A stretch of 64,000 nt of DNA from Wohlfahrtiimonas larvae (lineage in GTDB: Bacteria > Pseudomonadota > Gammaproteobacteria > Cardiobacteriales > Wohlfahrtiimonadaceae). This document shows, one piece after another, positions 18,052 to 26,675 of this stretch. Location of the stretch: positions 124,001 to 188,000 of the forward strand of contig NZ_BAABKE010000001.1 of the NCBI RefSeq assembly GCF_039543665.1, read 5' to 3'. The notes beneath the pieces were generated by a model. The model ran no database searches and was not told where the DNA came from. It saw only the letters and a list, made by a program, of their open reading frames with translations. The number at the start of each line of letters is the position of its first letter. Position 1 is the stretch's first letter. The translations under genes and the position numbers were made by a program.

Positions 18052-18819
18052 ATGAAAATCATTACATGGAATGTTAATTCCATTAATGTGCGCCAAGTGC
18101 ATTTAGAAGAGATATTGAAAGATGTCAAACCTGCTATTATTGGTTTGCAAGAATTAAAGTGTGAAACAGCATCTTTTCCTTTCGATGCAGTTAAGGCTTT
18201 AGGGTATCATGCAATTGCCAGTGGACAGAAAGCTTACAATGGTGTTGCTTTGATCAGTGAAGTTGAGCCTAAAGATATTGACGTCAATTTGCCAAATTTT
18301 GAAGATGATCAACAGCGCTTAATCGCAGCAACAATAGGTGATTGTCGTGTCATTAATGTCTATGTACCTAATGGGCAAAAGGTTGGTTCAGAAAAGTATG
18401 AATATAAGCTCCGATGGCTTTCTGCATTTCATGATTATTTGAAAGATACTTTAGAAAAGTATGAAAATGTTGTGGTAATGGGAGATTTTAATATCGTGCC
18501 TAAAGATGAAGATGTTTATGCACCTGAATTGTGGCGAGGAAAAATTCTCTGCTCTGATCAAGAACGTACAGCCTTTAATGATATGTTATCACTAGGTTTT
18601 GTGGATGCACTGCGTATATTTGCAACGCAAGATCCTATGTTTACATGGTGGGATTATCGTCAAGGACAGTTTGAAAAAGATGAAGGAATGAGAATTGATC
18701 ACTTTTTATTATCTAAAAATATTTCTTCACGTATGATGAGATCAGAAGTTTTACGTGAAGTTAGAGCAAAAGAGCGACCTTCTGATCATGCGCCTGTCGC
18801 TATTTACTTAAAGGATTAA
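18052..18819 (+). CDS. xth: Exodeoxyribonuclease III
   Basis: Base-excision-repair enzyme: AP endonuclease, 3'-phosphatase and 3'-5' exonuclease on duplex DNA. The 255-residue protein has the exonuclease-endonuclease-phosphatase motifs in order: ITWNVNSINVR, LQELK with the metal-binding glutamate, GDFNIVPKDEDVY with the catalytic aspartate, and C-terminal SDHAPV with the catalytic histidine. Length and motifs fit the XthA/ExoA family. AAGGA precedes the ATG. It stands alone between the ADH terminator and dapA. Confidence 0.95.
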   Translation: MKIITWNVNSINVRQVHLEEILKDVKPAIIGLQELKCETASFPFDAVKALGYHAIASGQKAYNGVALISEVEPKDIDVNLPNFEDDQQRLIAATIGDCRVINVYVPNGQKVGSEKYEYKLRWLSAFHDYLKDTLEKYENVVVMGDFNIVPKDEDVYAPELWRGKILCSDQERTAFNDMLSLGFVDALRIFATQDPMFTWWDYRQGQFEKDEGMRIDHFLLSKNISSRMMRSEVLREVRAKERPSDHAPVAIYLKD

Positions 18820-18880
18820 ATAAATTATTGTATAAAGAATTTATTTATCTTATTGCGTAGCATTAATGGAGAGTGGAATC

Positions 18881-19756
18881 ATGTTTACGGGAAGTATAGT
18901 TGCAATTGTTACACCAATGTATCCTGATGGTCGTGTAGATTATGGCGCTTTAGAAAAGTTAGTCGAATTTCATGTGATCAATAAAACGGATGCAATTGTA
19001 GCAGTTGGAACAACTGGAGAGTCAGCGACTCTTGATTATGACGAACATCGTCAAGTTATCCGTAAAGTTGTAGAGTTCGCAGATGGCCGTTTACCTGTCA
19101 TTGCAGGCACAGGTTCTAACTCGACATTAGAAGCATTAAAACTAACGCATTGGGCAGCAGAAGATGGTGCTCAAGCCTGTTTGTTGGTAACGCCATATTA
19201 TAATAAACCGACACAAGAAGGTTTATTTCAGCATTACAAATTGATTGCTGAATCTGTGGACATTCCTCAAATCTTATACAATGTTCCTGGTCGTACAGGT
19301 GTTGATTTGTTGCCAGAAACAGTGGCTCGCTTAGCCAATATTGATAATATTATTGGTATTAAAGAAGCATCTACATTAGAGCGTATGGATGAGTTGTTAG
19401 ATAAAGTATCGAGCGATAAATTTTCTGTATGGTCAGGTGAAGATGGCTTAGCATGTGAAGCGATTTTACGTGGTGCCAATGGTGTGATTTCGGTATCTGC
19501 TAATATTGCTCCATTACAAATGTATAAAATGACTCAAGCTGCTATGGCGGGTGATCGTGAGAAAGCTGAAAGTCTAAATGAAGAAATTAAAGAACTACAT
19601 CGCTTATTATTCATTGAAGCAAATCCAATTCCTGCGAAATGGATTTTGAAAGAAATGGGTAAAATTCAGGGCGGTATCCGTTTACCATTGATAAGTTTAG
19701 ACAAACAATATCATTTAACCATGCAGGATTTGATCACGAAATTACCGAAAGCGTAA
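18881..19756 (+). CDS. dapA: 4-hydroxy-tetrahydrodipicolinate synthase
   Basis: First committed enzyme of the diaminopimelate/lysine branch. It condenses pyruvate with aspartate semialdehyde through a lysine Schiff base. The 291-residue protein has VGTTGESATL, YYNKPTQEGL, YNVPGRTGVD and GIKEAS with the catalytic lysine. An in-frame ATG lies at 18866, but GGAGAG sits between it and 18881 at ribosome-binding distance, and the family begins MFTGS, so I use 18881. bamC follows, the arrangement seen in Escherichia coli (dapA-bamC), although a separate promoter lies between them. Confidence 0.96.
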   Translation: MFTGSIVAIVTPMYPDGRVDYGALEKLVEFHVINKTDAIVAVGTTGESATLDYDEHRQVIRKVVEFADGRLPVIAGTGSNSTLEALKLTHWAAEDGAQACLLVTPYYNKPTQEGLFQHYKLIAESVDIPQILYNVPGRTGVDLLPETVARLANIDNIIGIKEASTLERMDELLDKVSSDKFSVWSGEDGLACEAILRGANGVISVSANIAPLQMYKMTQAAMAGDREKAESLNEEIKELHRLLFIEANPIPAKWILKEMGKIQGGIRLPLISLDKQYHLTMQDLITKLPKA

Positions 19757-19761
19757 TTTAT

Positions 19762-19770
19762 TGCTATAAT
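19762..19770 (+). promoter_or_regulatory. Extended -10 promoter element before bamC
   Basis: TGCTATAAT begins 5 nt after the dapA stop and 54 nt before the bamC start. The TGN extension can compensate for the lack of a clear -35. The same nonamer occurs upstream of the first ribonucleotide reductase operon at 51523. Confidence 0.5.
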
Positions 19771-19824
19771 ATCGCACAATTTTATGACGTTAATGTGTTT
19801 ATTTAAAACTATTCGGAAATTTAT

Positions 19825-20871
19825 ATGAAATATAACAAAGCATTAATAGGTGGTCTTGCTGGCTTGATCGTACTTTCTGGTTGCTCAACGAACTCCATTC
19901 AACCTAAAGGTCGATTAGATTATCTTCAAGCATCATCTGTTAATCCATTAGAGTTACCGCCAGATTTAGTGGGACGTGGTGGTAATGTGGATAGCAATAA
20001 TCGCACGACTCAAATGTTGAGTGATTATCAAAAGCAAGCAAATAATAGAAATAATATGTCGAATAGAGTATTGGTGTCTTCGGATGCTGTTCGCATTGAG
20101 CGTTCAGGTGATACTCGTTGGATAGCAACAACTTTGCCAGCTGAATATGTTTGGTCAAGATCTGTGCAGTTATTCCAAGAAGTAGGATTGCCTATTGAAA
20201 TTCAAAATCCAGAGGCTGGCATCTTAGAGTCTGGTTGGGCAGAAAATAGGGCGGATGTTCCTGATTCTTGGATTCGTCAATTATTAAAATCTGCAATGGA
20301 TAATGTATTCTCATCACCTACACGTGATAAGTTTAGAATTCGTTTAGAGCGTGGTGGAAAAGGCGAAGTTCTTGTTTATGTGACGCATTATGGTATGAAA
20401 GATCAGACTTCTGGTCGTGATAATGAATTCCATACATGGGTAGATCGCCCAAGAGATTCTGAGTTGGAAGCAGAAATGATCTCTCGTTTGGCAGCTAAAT
20501 TAGGTGTTGCTAACCCTAAAGAAGTGAAAAGTGCTAGTTCCATGATTATGGAAGAAACTGCCAATGGTGTTGTGATTAATCGCCCATTAGATACAGTATG
20601 GATTCAAGTGGGTAATATTTTAGATGATGGCGCAACCTTTAAAATTGAATCACAAAATAGCAATGAATATAGCTATATGGTATTGCAACGTGATCCTAAT
20701 AAAACAAAAGGTGGCGGTCTTAAATTTTGGCAAGAAAAAGAATCAATTTACTATCGCTTCAACGTGACGATGAGTGCTGATGGTAAAAATCGTACAACGA
20801 TTAATATTGAATCTTTAGATCGTATGCCTAACAGCGAAATCATGCAACGCTTGAGAACAAGTTTGCATTAA
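19825..20871 (+). CDS. bamC: Outer membrane protein assembly factor BamC
   Basis: Lipoprotein subunit of the BAM complex that inserts beta-barrel proteins such as the porin at 36185. The 348-residue protein has a lipoprotein signal with lipobox LSGC (Cys20). A low-complexity unstructured segment follows (RLDYLQASSVNPLELPPDLV is the conserved BamD-binding stretch), then two helix-grip domains. Position after dapA supports the call. A terminator follows at 20891. Confidence 0.92.
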   Translation: MKYNKALIGGLAGLIVLSGCSTNSIQPKGRLDYLQASSVNPLELPPDLVGRGGNVDSNNRTTQMLSDYQKQANNRNNMSNRVLVSSDAVRIERSGDTRWIATTLPAEYVWSRSVQLFQEVGLPIEIQNPEAGILESGWAENRADVPDSWIRQLLKSAMDNVFSSPTRDKFRIRLERGGKGEVLVYVTHYGMKDQTSGRDNEFHTWVDRPRDSELEAEMISRLAAKLGVANPKEVKSASSMIMEETANGVVINRPLDTVWIQVGNILDDGATFKIESQNSNEYSYMVLQRDPNKTKGGGLKFWQEKESIYYRFNVTMSADGKNRTTINIESLDRMPNSEIMQRLRTSLH

Positions 20872-20890
20872 TTCAACCAAGTATCATTAA

Positions 20891-20921
20891 AAAGCGCCTG
20901 TTTGACAGGCGTTTCTTTTTT
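20891..20921 (+). terminator. Terminator between bamC and mutL
   Basis: AAAGCGCCTG and CAGGCGTTTC pair around TTTGA, followed by TTTTTT. mutL begins 15 nt later. Confidence 0.8.
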
Positions 20922-20935
20922 GTGTGATGGAAATT

Positions 20936-22804
20936 ATGAAAAGAATCCAAAAATTATCTCCTCAAGTCATTAATCAGATTGCTGCTGGCGAAGTGATTGA
21001 GCGTCCAGTATCTGTTGTGAAAGAACTTGTGGAAAATAGCATTGATGCTGGATCAACTGAGATCATTGTGGAAATTCATGAAGGTGGTGCTAAGAAAATT
21101 ACGATTCGTGATAATGGTAACGGGATTCATGAAGAGGATTTATTGCTTGCATTAACAAGCCATGCGACAAGTAAAATTCGAGATTCTAATGATTTGGTAC
21201 GTGTACAAAGCTTGGGTTTTCGTGGTGAAGCTTTGGCAAGTATAGCTTCAGTTGCTGAATTAATTTTAACCACAAGAACGGCAGAGTCTTCCCATGGTTT
21301 TAAAGTGACAGGTGTTGGCAATGATGAAATTGAAAAGCCAATGCCAGCTGCTCATCCTTTCGGTACAACCATTGAGGTTAAAGATCTTTTTTATAATGTG
21401 CCTGCCCGTAAAAAGTTTTTAAGAACAGAGCGCACAGAATTTAGCCACATCGAAGAATTGGTGAAGCGCTTGGCACTTGTGCGTTTTGATATTGCTTTTA
21501 AGCTTACACATAATGATAAAGTAGTATTTGATACTAAAGCTTGTGAGAGCCAAGAGGATAAAGAGCGCAGAATCGGTACAATTTTTAGCCAAGAGTTTTT
21601 GGACAATAGTTTTTATTTTACACATACGATTGAAGATTTACGTGGCACATTAACTTTGCATGGTTGGATTGCAAAACCTACGTTTTCACGGAATCAAACA
21701 GATTGGCAGTTTGTGTATGTGAATGGGCGCATGGTGAAGGATCGTTTGATTGCACATGCTATTAAGCAAGCGTATCAAGATGTTTTGTATGGCCATCGCC
21801 ATCCTGCCTTCATTGTTTATTTGACGATGGATCCTGAAGGTGTGGATGTGAATGCTCATCCTGCCAAACATGAAGTGCGTTTTCGTGAATCACGATTTGT
21901 ACATGATTTTCTTTTTAGAACCATTCATCAAGTTGTTGCAAAGCCATTATTGGAAATGCAAGGTAATCAGCAATCTGCTAATACCGCTTCTGAGTTTATT
22001 CAGCCAACGCCTGAACCTGTACAGCAACAGAGCCGATTGAATTTTAATCCTTCCTATAGTGCAAATAATGCATCTTCAACTTTTCACAGTTCACGCAATG
22101 ATCAGCCTGTGAACGTTTATGCTGCATTGGGATTGGATCAAAAAGCTGAACAAGTAAACCCTGTATTATCCACATTTCAGCCGCAATCCTTAGCAGGTGA
22201 AAATGATCAAGTGGATGATGCACCTTTAGGTTATGCGCTTGGGCAATTGCATGGCGCATATATATTAGCAGAAAATCAGCAAGGCTTAGTGTTAGTGGAT
22301 ATGCATGCAGCGCATGAGCGAATTATTTATGAACGCTTTAAGCGCAATATTCATGAAAATCAAACCTTGGTTCGTCAGCCTTTATTAATCCCGAAAGTGA
22401 TGCAAATGCAAGGCAAGCATGTTGCAGCTGTGGCAGAATTTCAAGAGGAGTTGGTGCAAGTGGGAATTGTAGCAGAAGCATTTGGTGATCATGAAATTGT
22501 GGTGCGAGAAGTTCCTGCAGCATTGATTAATGCAGATATTGATCGTTTAATCACAGCAGTAATTGATGATTTTGATCGCTATGGTTCGAGCGAGAAAATT
22601 AAAGCGGCTGTGAATGAAATTTTAAGCACAATGGCTTGCCACAGTGCAATTCGCCATCACCGTAAAATGACATTGCCAGAAATGAACGCATTATTGCGTG
22701 ATATTGAAAGAACAGAAAGAGCAGATCAATGTAATCATGGCCGCCCAACTTGGACATCCATTGGCATGGTGGATTTGGATCGTATGTTTTTGCGTGGTCA
22801 ATAA
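20936..22804 (+). CDS. mutL: DNA mismatch repair protein MutL, endonuclease type
   Basis: Mismatch-repair ATPase linking MutS to strand removal. The 622-residue protein has the GHKL motifs ENSIDAG, DNGNGI and GFRGEALASIASV. It has a proline/glutamine-rich linker (about 335-400) and a C-terminal dimerisation domain. From D455 it reads DMHAAHERIIYE, matching D(Q/M)HA-X2-E-X4-E of nicking MutL proteins, with later ACHSAIR and CNHGRP. Escherichia coli MutL lacks this site. Earlier GTG (20924) and ATG (20927) codons exist in frame. I prefer 20936 because family members begin MxRIxxLS. It heads the mutL-aroE-ubiE-ubiB run. Confidence 0.95.
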   Translation: MKRIQKLSPQVINQIAAGEVIERPVSVVKELVENSIDAGSTEIIVEIHEGGAKKITIRDNGNGIHEEDLLLALTSHATSKIRDSNDLVRVQSLGFRGEALASIASVAELILTTRTAESSHGFKVTGVGNDEIEKPMPAAHPFGTTIEVKDLFYNVPARKKFLRTERTEFSHIEELVKRLALVRFDIAFKLTHNDKVVFDTKACESQEDKERRIGTIFSQEFLDNSFYFTHTIEDLRGTLTLHGWIAKPTFSRNQTDWQFVYVNGRMVKDRLIAHAIKQAYQDVLYGHRHPAFIVYLTMDPEGVDVNAHPAKHEVRFRESRFVHDFLFRTIHQVVAKPLLEMQGNQQSANTASEFIQPTPEPVQQQSRLNFNPSYSANNASSTFHSSRNDQPVNVYAALGLDQKAEQVNPVLSTFQPQSLAGENDQVDDAPLGYALGQLHGAYILAENQQGLVLVDMHAAHERIIYERFKRNIHENQTLVRQPLLIPKVMQMQGKHVAAVAEFQEELVQVGIVAEAFGDHEIVVREVPAALINADIDRLITAVIDDFDRYGSSEKIKAAVNEILSTMACHSAIRHHRKMTLPEMNALLRDIERTERADQCNHGRPTWTSIGMVDLDRMFLRGQ

Positions 22805-22813
22805 GGAGAAAAT

Positions 22814-23644
22814 ATGCAGTTATATGGTGTTTTAGGTAATCCCATCGCCCATTCAAAATCCCCAATGATTCATGCAATGTTTGCACGTAATTGTGGTATT
22901 GATTTGGAATATAAAGCTTTTTGTTTGGCGAAAGATAATTTTGAAGGCGAATTGGCGGAATTGATTCATCAAGGTTTATTGGGTGCAAATGTGACCGTGC
23001 CTTTTAAGGAAAATGCTTTTCGATTTGCTCATGAATTAACGGCTGAAGCAATTGAGGCAGGCGCTGTTAATACTTTACGATTCTCGGATGATAAATTCAT
23101 TGGGCACAACACAGATGGCAATGGATTGCTGTGTGATTTGGTGGATCGCCATCATTTAGTATTGGCTAACAAACGAATTTTAGTATTAGGTGCAGGCGGT
23201 GCAACGAAAGGTATTTTAGGGCCATTATTGCGTGCAAATCCTTCTGAAATTATGATCAGTAATCGTACTCATGAAAAAGCTGTGCGATTGGCTGAAGATT
23301 TTAATCAAAAAGGTAATATCAATGCTTGTGAATGGCAAAACTTATCAGGGCGATTTGATTTGATCATCAATGCGACAAGCAGTTCATTGAGTAATGAGTT
23401 TACGCCGTTACCTTGTGAAATTGATGCTAGCACAATTGGCTATGATTTGATGTACGGCACAAAGCCTACGATATTCATGGAATATTTGGCCGAAAATGGC
23501 GCAGAAAAATCTTTCGATGGTTTAGGGATGTTAGTTGAACAAGCGGCGCTTAGCTTTGAATTTTGGCATGGTATTAAGCCCAAAACAGAAATGGTTTATC
23601 AAGATTTACGCCAAGTTCTGTTATCATATACCGCAGATTGTTGA
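22814..23644 (+). CDS. aroE: Shikimate dehydrogenase
   Basis: NADPH-dependent reduction of 3-dehydroshikimate in aromatic amino-acid synthesis. The 276-residue protein shows the substrate loop GNPIAHSKSP, NVTVPFKE with the catalytic lysine, the dinucleotide loop GAGGATKG and NRT, and a C-terminal GLGMLVEQAA. AAGGAG lies between the mutL stop and the ATG, only 9 bp apart, so it is probably cotranscribed with mutL. Confidence 0.95.
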   Translation: MQLYGVLGNPIAHSKSPMIHAMFARNCGIDLEYKAFCLAKDNFEGELAELIHQGLLGANVTVPFKENAFRFAHELTAEAIEAGAVNTLRFSDDKFIGHNTDGNGLLCDLVDRHHLVLANKRILVLGAGGATKGILGPLLRANPSEIMISNRTHEKAVRLAEDFNQKGNINACEWQNLSGRFDLIINATSSSLSNEFTPLPCEIDASTIGYDLMYGTKPTIFMEYLAENGAEKSFDGLGMLVEQAALSFEFWHGIKPKTEMVYQDLRQVLLSYTADC

Positions 23645-23663
23645 ATGAATAGGATTAAAGATC

Positions 23664-24413
23664 ATGAGCGATAAAGAACAGATCGACTTTGGCTATCAAA
23701 CCGTTGATAAAGACAAAAAAGAAGAGAAGGTTGCTGAGGTTTTCCATTCGGTTGCATCTAAATATGATGTGATGAATGATGTGATGAGCTTTGGTATTCA
23801 TCGTTTGTGGAAACGTACGATGATTGAGCTAACAGGCGCACGCAAAGGGCAAAAAGCTCTAGATTTGGCAGGTGGCACAGGCGAAATTGCCATGAAAGTT
23901 GCTAAACGTGTCGGTGATGAGGGGCATGTGGTTTTATCTGACATTAACTCATCAATGTTAGAAGAAGGCCGCAAACGTGTGATTAATTCAGGATTTATTA
24001 ATAATATTTCTTTTGAATTGATTAATGCAGAAGAAATTCCATTTCCTGATAATACTTTTGATCTAGTAACCATCAGCTTTGGCTTACGTAATGTGACGGA
24101 TAAATTACAAGCATTGAAAGAAATGCGCCGTGTGACAAAACCAGGTGGTCGTGTGGTTGTGATGGAATTTTCTAAAACGAATAATCCAGCTTTAACAAAA
24201 TTATATGATTTTTATTCTTTTACAGCATTACCTATGATGGGAAAAGTGATTGCAAATGATGAAGAAAGTTATCGTTATTTGGCTGAATCTATTCGTATGC
24301 ATCCAGATCAAGAAACAATGAAATCAATGATGTTAGAAGCCGGTTTTGATGAAGTTGAATATAAAAATTTAACAGGCGGTATTGTTGCGATTCATCGTGG
24401 TTTTGTTTATTAA
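23664..24413 (+). CDS. ubiE: Ubiquinone/menaquinone C-methyltransferase UbiE
   Basis: SAM-dependent C-methylation of the demethylquinone ring. The 249-residue class I methyltransferase has KYDVMNDVMSFGIHR, the SAM-binding LDLAGGTGEIA and NAEEIPF, and the C-terminal GGIVAIHRGF typical of UbiE. It follows aroE by 19 bp and precedes ubiB by 20 bp. In Escherichia coli ubiJ sits between ubiE and ubiB, but there is no room for it here. HemG further along uses menaquinone in E. coli, so both quinones may be relevant. Confidence 0.95.
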   Translation: MSDKEQIDFGYQTVDKDKKEEKVAEVFHSVASKYDVMNDVMSFGIHRLWKRTMIELTGARKGQKALDLAGGTGEIAMKVAKRVGDEGHVVLSDINSSMLEEGRKRVINSGFINNISFELINAEEIPFPDNTFDLVTISFGLRNVTDKLQALKEMRRVTKPGGRVVVMEFSKTNNPALTKLYDFYSFTALPMMGKVIANDEESYRYLAESIRMHPDQETMKSMMLEAGFDEVEYKNLTGGIVAIHRGFVY

Positions 24414-24433
24414 TTGATTTCACAAGGTTGGCT

Positions 24434-26059
24434 ATGTTTTCACGTTGGTTAAGAGTTTTAAAAATTCATTGGATTTTAATGCGTTATGGCTTGTATGAGC
24501 TTGTATTTATGATCCCAGTGTTTCGACTATTTGTATTTTTAAAACCTGTTGTCAATCTTTTGAATAAGCATAAAAATACATCTTTGCCAATACGCATTCG
24601 TTTAGCTTTAGAAGCTTTGGGGCCAACTTTTGTGAAATTAGGACAGGCGCTTTCGACTAGGAGCGATCTATTTCCTGATGAATATGTTGATGAATTTGCC
24701 AAACTTCAAGATGATGTACCTGCATTTGAGTCATTATTAGCGATTCAAATCATTGAAAAGTCATTAAAAAAACCTTTGTTGGAAGTTTTTGACAGTTTTG
24801 ATGAAGTGCCCATGGCTGCAGCATCAATAGCACAAGTTCATAGTGCTGTTTTAAAAAATGGTGATGAGGTTGTTGTTAAAGTTGTGCGCCCTAATATTCA
24901 AAAAGTCATTCTACGTGATATTCAATTGATGGAAATGATCGCTCGTGTTGTTGAAAATTATGTTTCTGGTGGTGAGCGATTACGCCCTGTTGAAGTGGTA
25001 CAAGAATATCGACGTACGATTCTAAGTGAATTGGATTTAACGCGAGAAGCAGCCAACGGTATGCAATTGCAACGTAACTTTGAAGGTTCTACAGAAATGT
25101 ATATTCCGCATATTTATATGGAATATGCATGCAAAGATATCATGGTTATGGAAAAGATTTCAGGTGTGCCTGTGGATCATGTGGATACTTTAAAAGCTTT
25201 AGGTGTCAATATTCCAAAATTAGCTGAATTAAGTGTAGAAGTTTTCTTTAAACAAGTGTTTGTGGATAGCTTTTTTCATGCAGATATGCATCCCGGCAAT
25301 ATATTTGTTAATGTGACAGATCCTATGAATCCTTCTTATATTGCACTGGATTATGGCATTATTGGTACATTGGGCGAAGAAGATAAACATTATTTAGCCA
25401 GTAACTTTTTAGCATTCTTTAATCGGGATTATCGCAGAGTTGCAGAATTACATGTGGAATCAGGTTGGGTGCCAGCGGATACTTCAATTGAAGAATTAGA
25501 ATCTGCTGTTCGTTCAATTTGTGAGCCGATTTTTAATAAACCATTGAGTGAAATTTCATTTGGTGGCTTTTTATTATCGTTATTTCAAACAGGCCGTCGT
25601 TTTAAAATGGAAGTACAGCCGCAATTAGTATTATTGCAAAAAACTTTATTCAATATTGAAGGGATTGGCCGCAAGCTTTATCCCGAATTGGATTTATGGA
25701 AAACTGCAAAACCATTTTTAGTCAAATTTGTAAAATCACAAAAGAGCGTCAAATCGGTTGCGCAAAAATATCAGCGTGCAATTCCAAATTGGGTTGATAA
25801 TTTACCAGAAGCAATGCAAAATATGTTTTTGATCTCTCAAGATATGGTGAGAGGTAAGCTTAAAGTTGATATTAATGATAAAGTATTAGAAAAATATCAG
25901 AAAATTCAAGCAAAACAAACTACACGGAAAATTTATGGATTGATGGGTTCAGTGATTTTTGTTTCCACAATTATAAGTTGGCATAATTTAGATGAATGGA
26001 TTGGGGGAGGTTTGATCATATTGGCAGTTTTGGCCTTGTATCAAGCCTTGCGAGAGTAA
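24434..26059 (+). CDS. ubiB: Atypical kinase-like protein UbiB
   Basis: Membrane-anchored atypical kinase/ATPase needed for ubiquinone biosynthesis. The 541-residue protein has the UbiB signature FVKLGQALSTRSDLFP and the alanine-rich nucleotide loop AAASIAQVHSAV. It also has the kinase-like HADMHPGN and LDYGIIG, and two C-terminal membrane segments (about 495-515 and 520-538). A TTG codon opens the frame 6 nt earlier, but AAGG lies before the ATG at 24434, which I use. It is last in the mutL-aroE-ubiE-ubiB run. Confidence 0.94.
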   Translation: MFSRWLRVLKIHWILMRYGLYELVFMIPVFRLFVFLKPVVNLLNKHKNTSLPIRIRLALEALGPTFVKLGQALSTRSDLFPDEYVDEFAKLQDDVPAFESLLAIQIIEKSLKKPLLEVFDSFDEVPMAAASIAQVHSAVLKNGDEVVVKVVRPNIQKVILRDIQLMEMIARVVENYVSGGERLRPVEVVQEYRRTILSELDLTREAANGMQLQRNFEGSTEMYIPHIYMEYACKDIMVMEKISGVPVDHVDTLKALGVNIPKLAELSVEVFFKQVFVDSFFHADMHPGNIFVNVTDPMNPSYIALDYGIIGTLGEEDKHYLASNFLAFFNRDYRRVAELHVESGWVPADTSIEELESAVRSICEPIFNKPLSEISFGGFLLSLFQTGRRFKMEVQPQLVLLQKTLFNIEGIGRKLYPELDLWKTAKPFLVKFVKSQKSVKSVAQKYQRAIPNWVDNLPEAMQNMFLISQDMVRGKLKVDINDKVLEKYQKIQAKQTTRKIYGLMGSVIFVSTIISWHNLDEWIGGGLIILAVLALYQALRE

Positions 26060-26097
26060 AGAGATTGTAAAGATACGATGTATCTATAAAATTTCGT

Positions 26098-26124
26098 TAT
26101 AATCGAGCGGTGATTTCTATCACA
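26098..26124 (+). promoter_or_regulatory. TATAAT with a CRP/FNR-like dyad upstream of cytochrome c'
   Basis: TATAAT at 26098-26103 is followed by GTGAT-TTCT-ATCAC (26110-26123), a perfect dyad that fits both TGTGA-N6-TCACA (CRP) and TTGAT-N4-ATCAA (FNR/DNR) loosely. Placed at the expected start site, it would suit a repressor. No good -35 is visible. Confidence 0.4.
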
Positions 26125-26161
26125 ATGAGTTAAAAATATTAATATAAATGGGAGTTAAATA

Positions 26162-26593
26162 ATGAAAAAGTTGGCTTTATTAGCAACATTGGCAATTGCA
26201 ACTATGAGTTCTGGTTTTGCACAAGACATGGAACAAGTAAAAAAAGTACGTAAAGCGATGTTCCAAGTATCTGCATGGGAAATGGGGACTTTAGCAGGTA
26301 TGGCAAAAGGTGAAATTCCTTTTGATGCAGCAAAAGCAGAAAAAGCAGCAAAAGTTATGAATGCTATGGCATCATCTTTGGATGAAGTATTTTTACCGGG
26401 TAGCTATGCTGGTAGTAAAGTAACTAATGATATTAATACTAACCAAGATAAATTCCAAAAAGATTTAGCTAATTTTGTAACAGAAAGTAATGCGATGATT
26501 GCAGCATCTGCATCTGAAGCTACATTGAAAGCACAAATGGGTAAATTAGGTAGCACTTGTAAGAGCTGTCACGACACTTTCCGTGCAGATTAA
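26162..26593 (+). CDS. Cytochrome c'
   Basis: Periplasmic four-helix-bundle c-type cytochrome, a group often linked to nitric oxide binding. The 143-residue protein has a signal peptide ending near SGFAQ and an N-terminal helix with conserved KVRKAMFQ. A single haem motif C133-K-S-C-H137 sits close to the C-terminus, as is typical of cytochrome c' rather than class I cytochromes. GGAG lies 8 nt before the ATG. It appears to be a single gene with its own regulatory site. The physiological partner is not evident. Confidence 0.9.
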   Translation: MKKLALLATLAIATMSSGFAQDMEQVKKVRKAMFQVSAWEMGTLAGMAKGEIPFDAAKAEKAAKVMNAMASSLDEVFLPGSYAGSKVTNDINTNQDKFQKDLANFVTESNAMIAASASEATLKAQMGKLGSTCKSCHDTFRAD

Positions 26594-26675
26594 TTATTGG
26601 TTGTATCCATAAGTTTAAAATGAGGTGATGATTAGTAATTGCCTCATTTCCATCGTTTTTGGGGAGAATGTATTA

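Noticed and set aside
22599..22988. 129-residue minus-strand open frame across the mutL-aroE junction
   Set aside because: It overlaps two well-supported genes on the other strand, spans their junction and shows no family features. It is a shadow of AT-rich codon usage.
26625..26675. Upstream extension of the polyamine-binding protein
   Set aside because: A good ribosome-binding site lies inside the extension, and the signal peptide starts at 26676.
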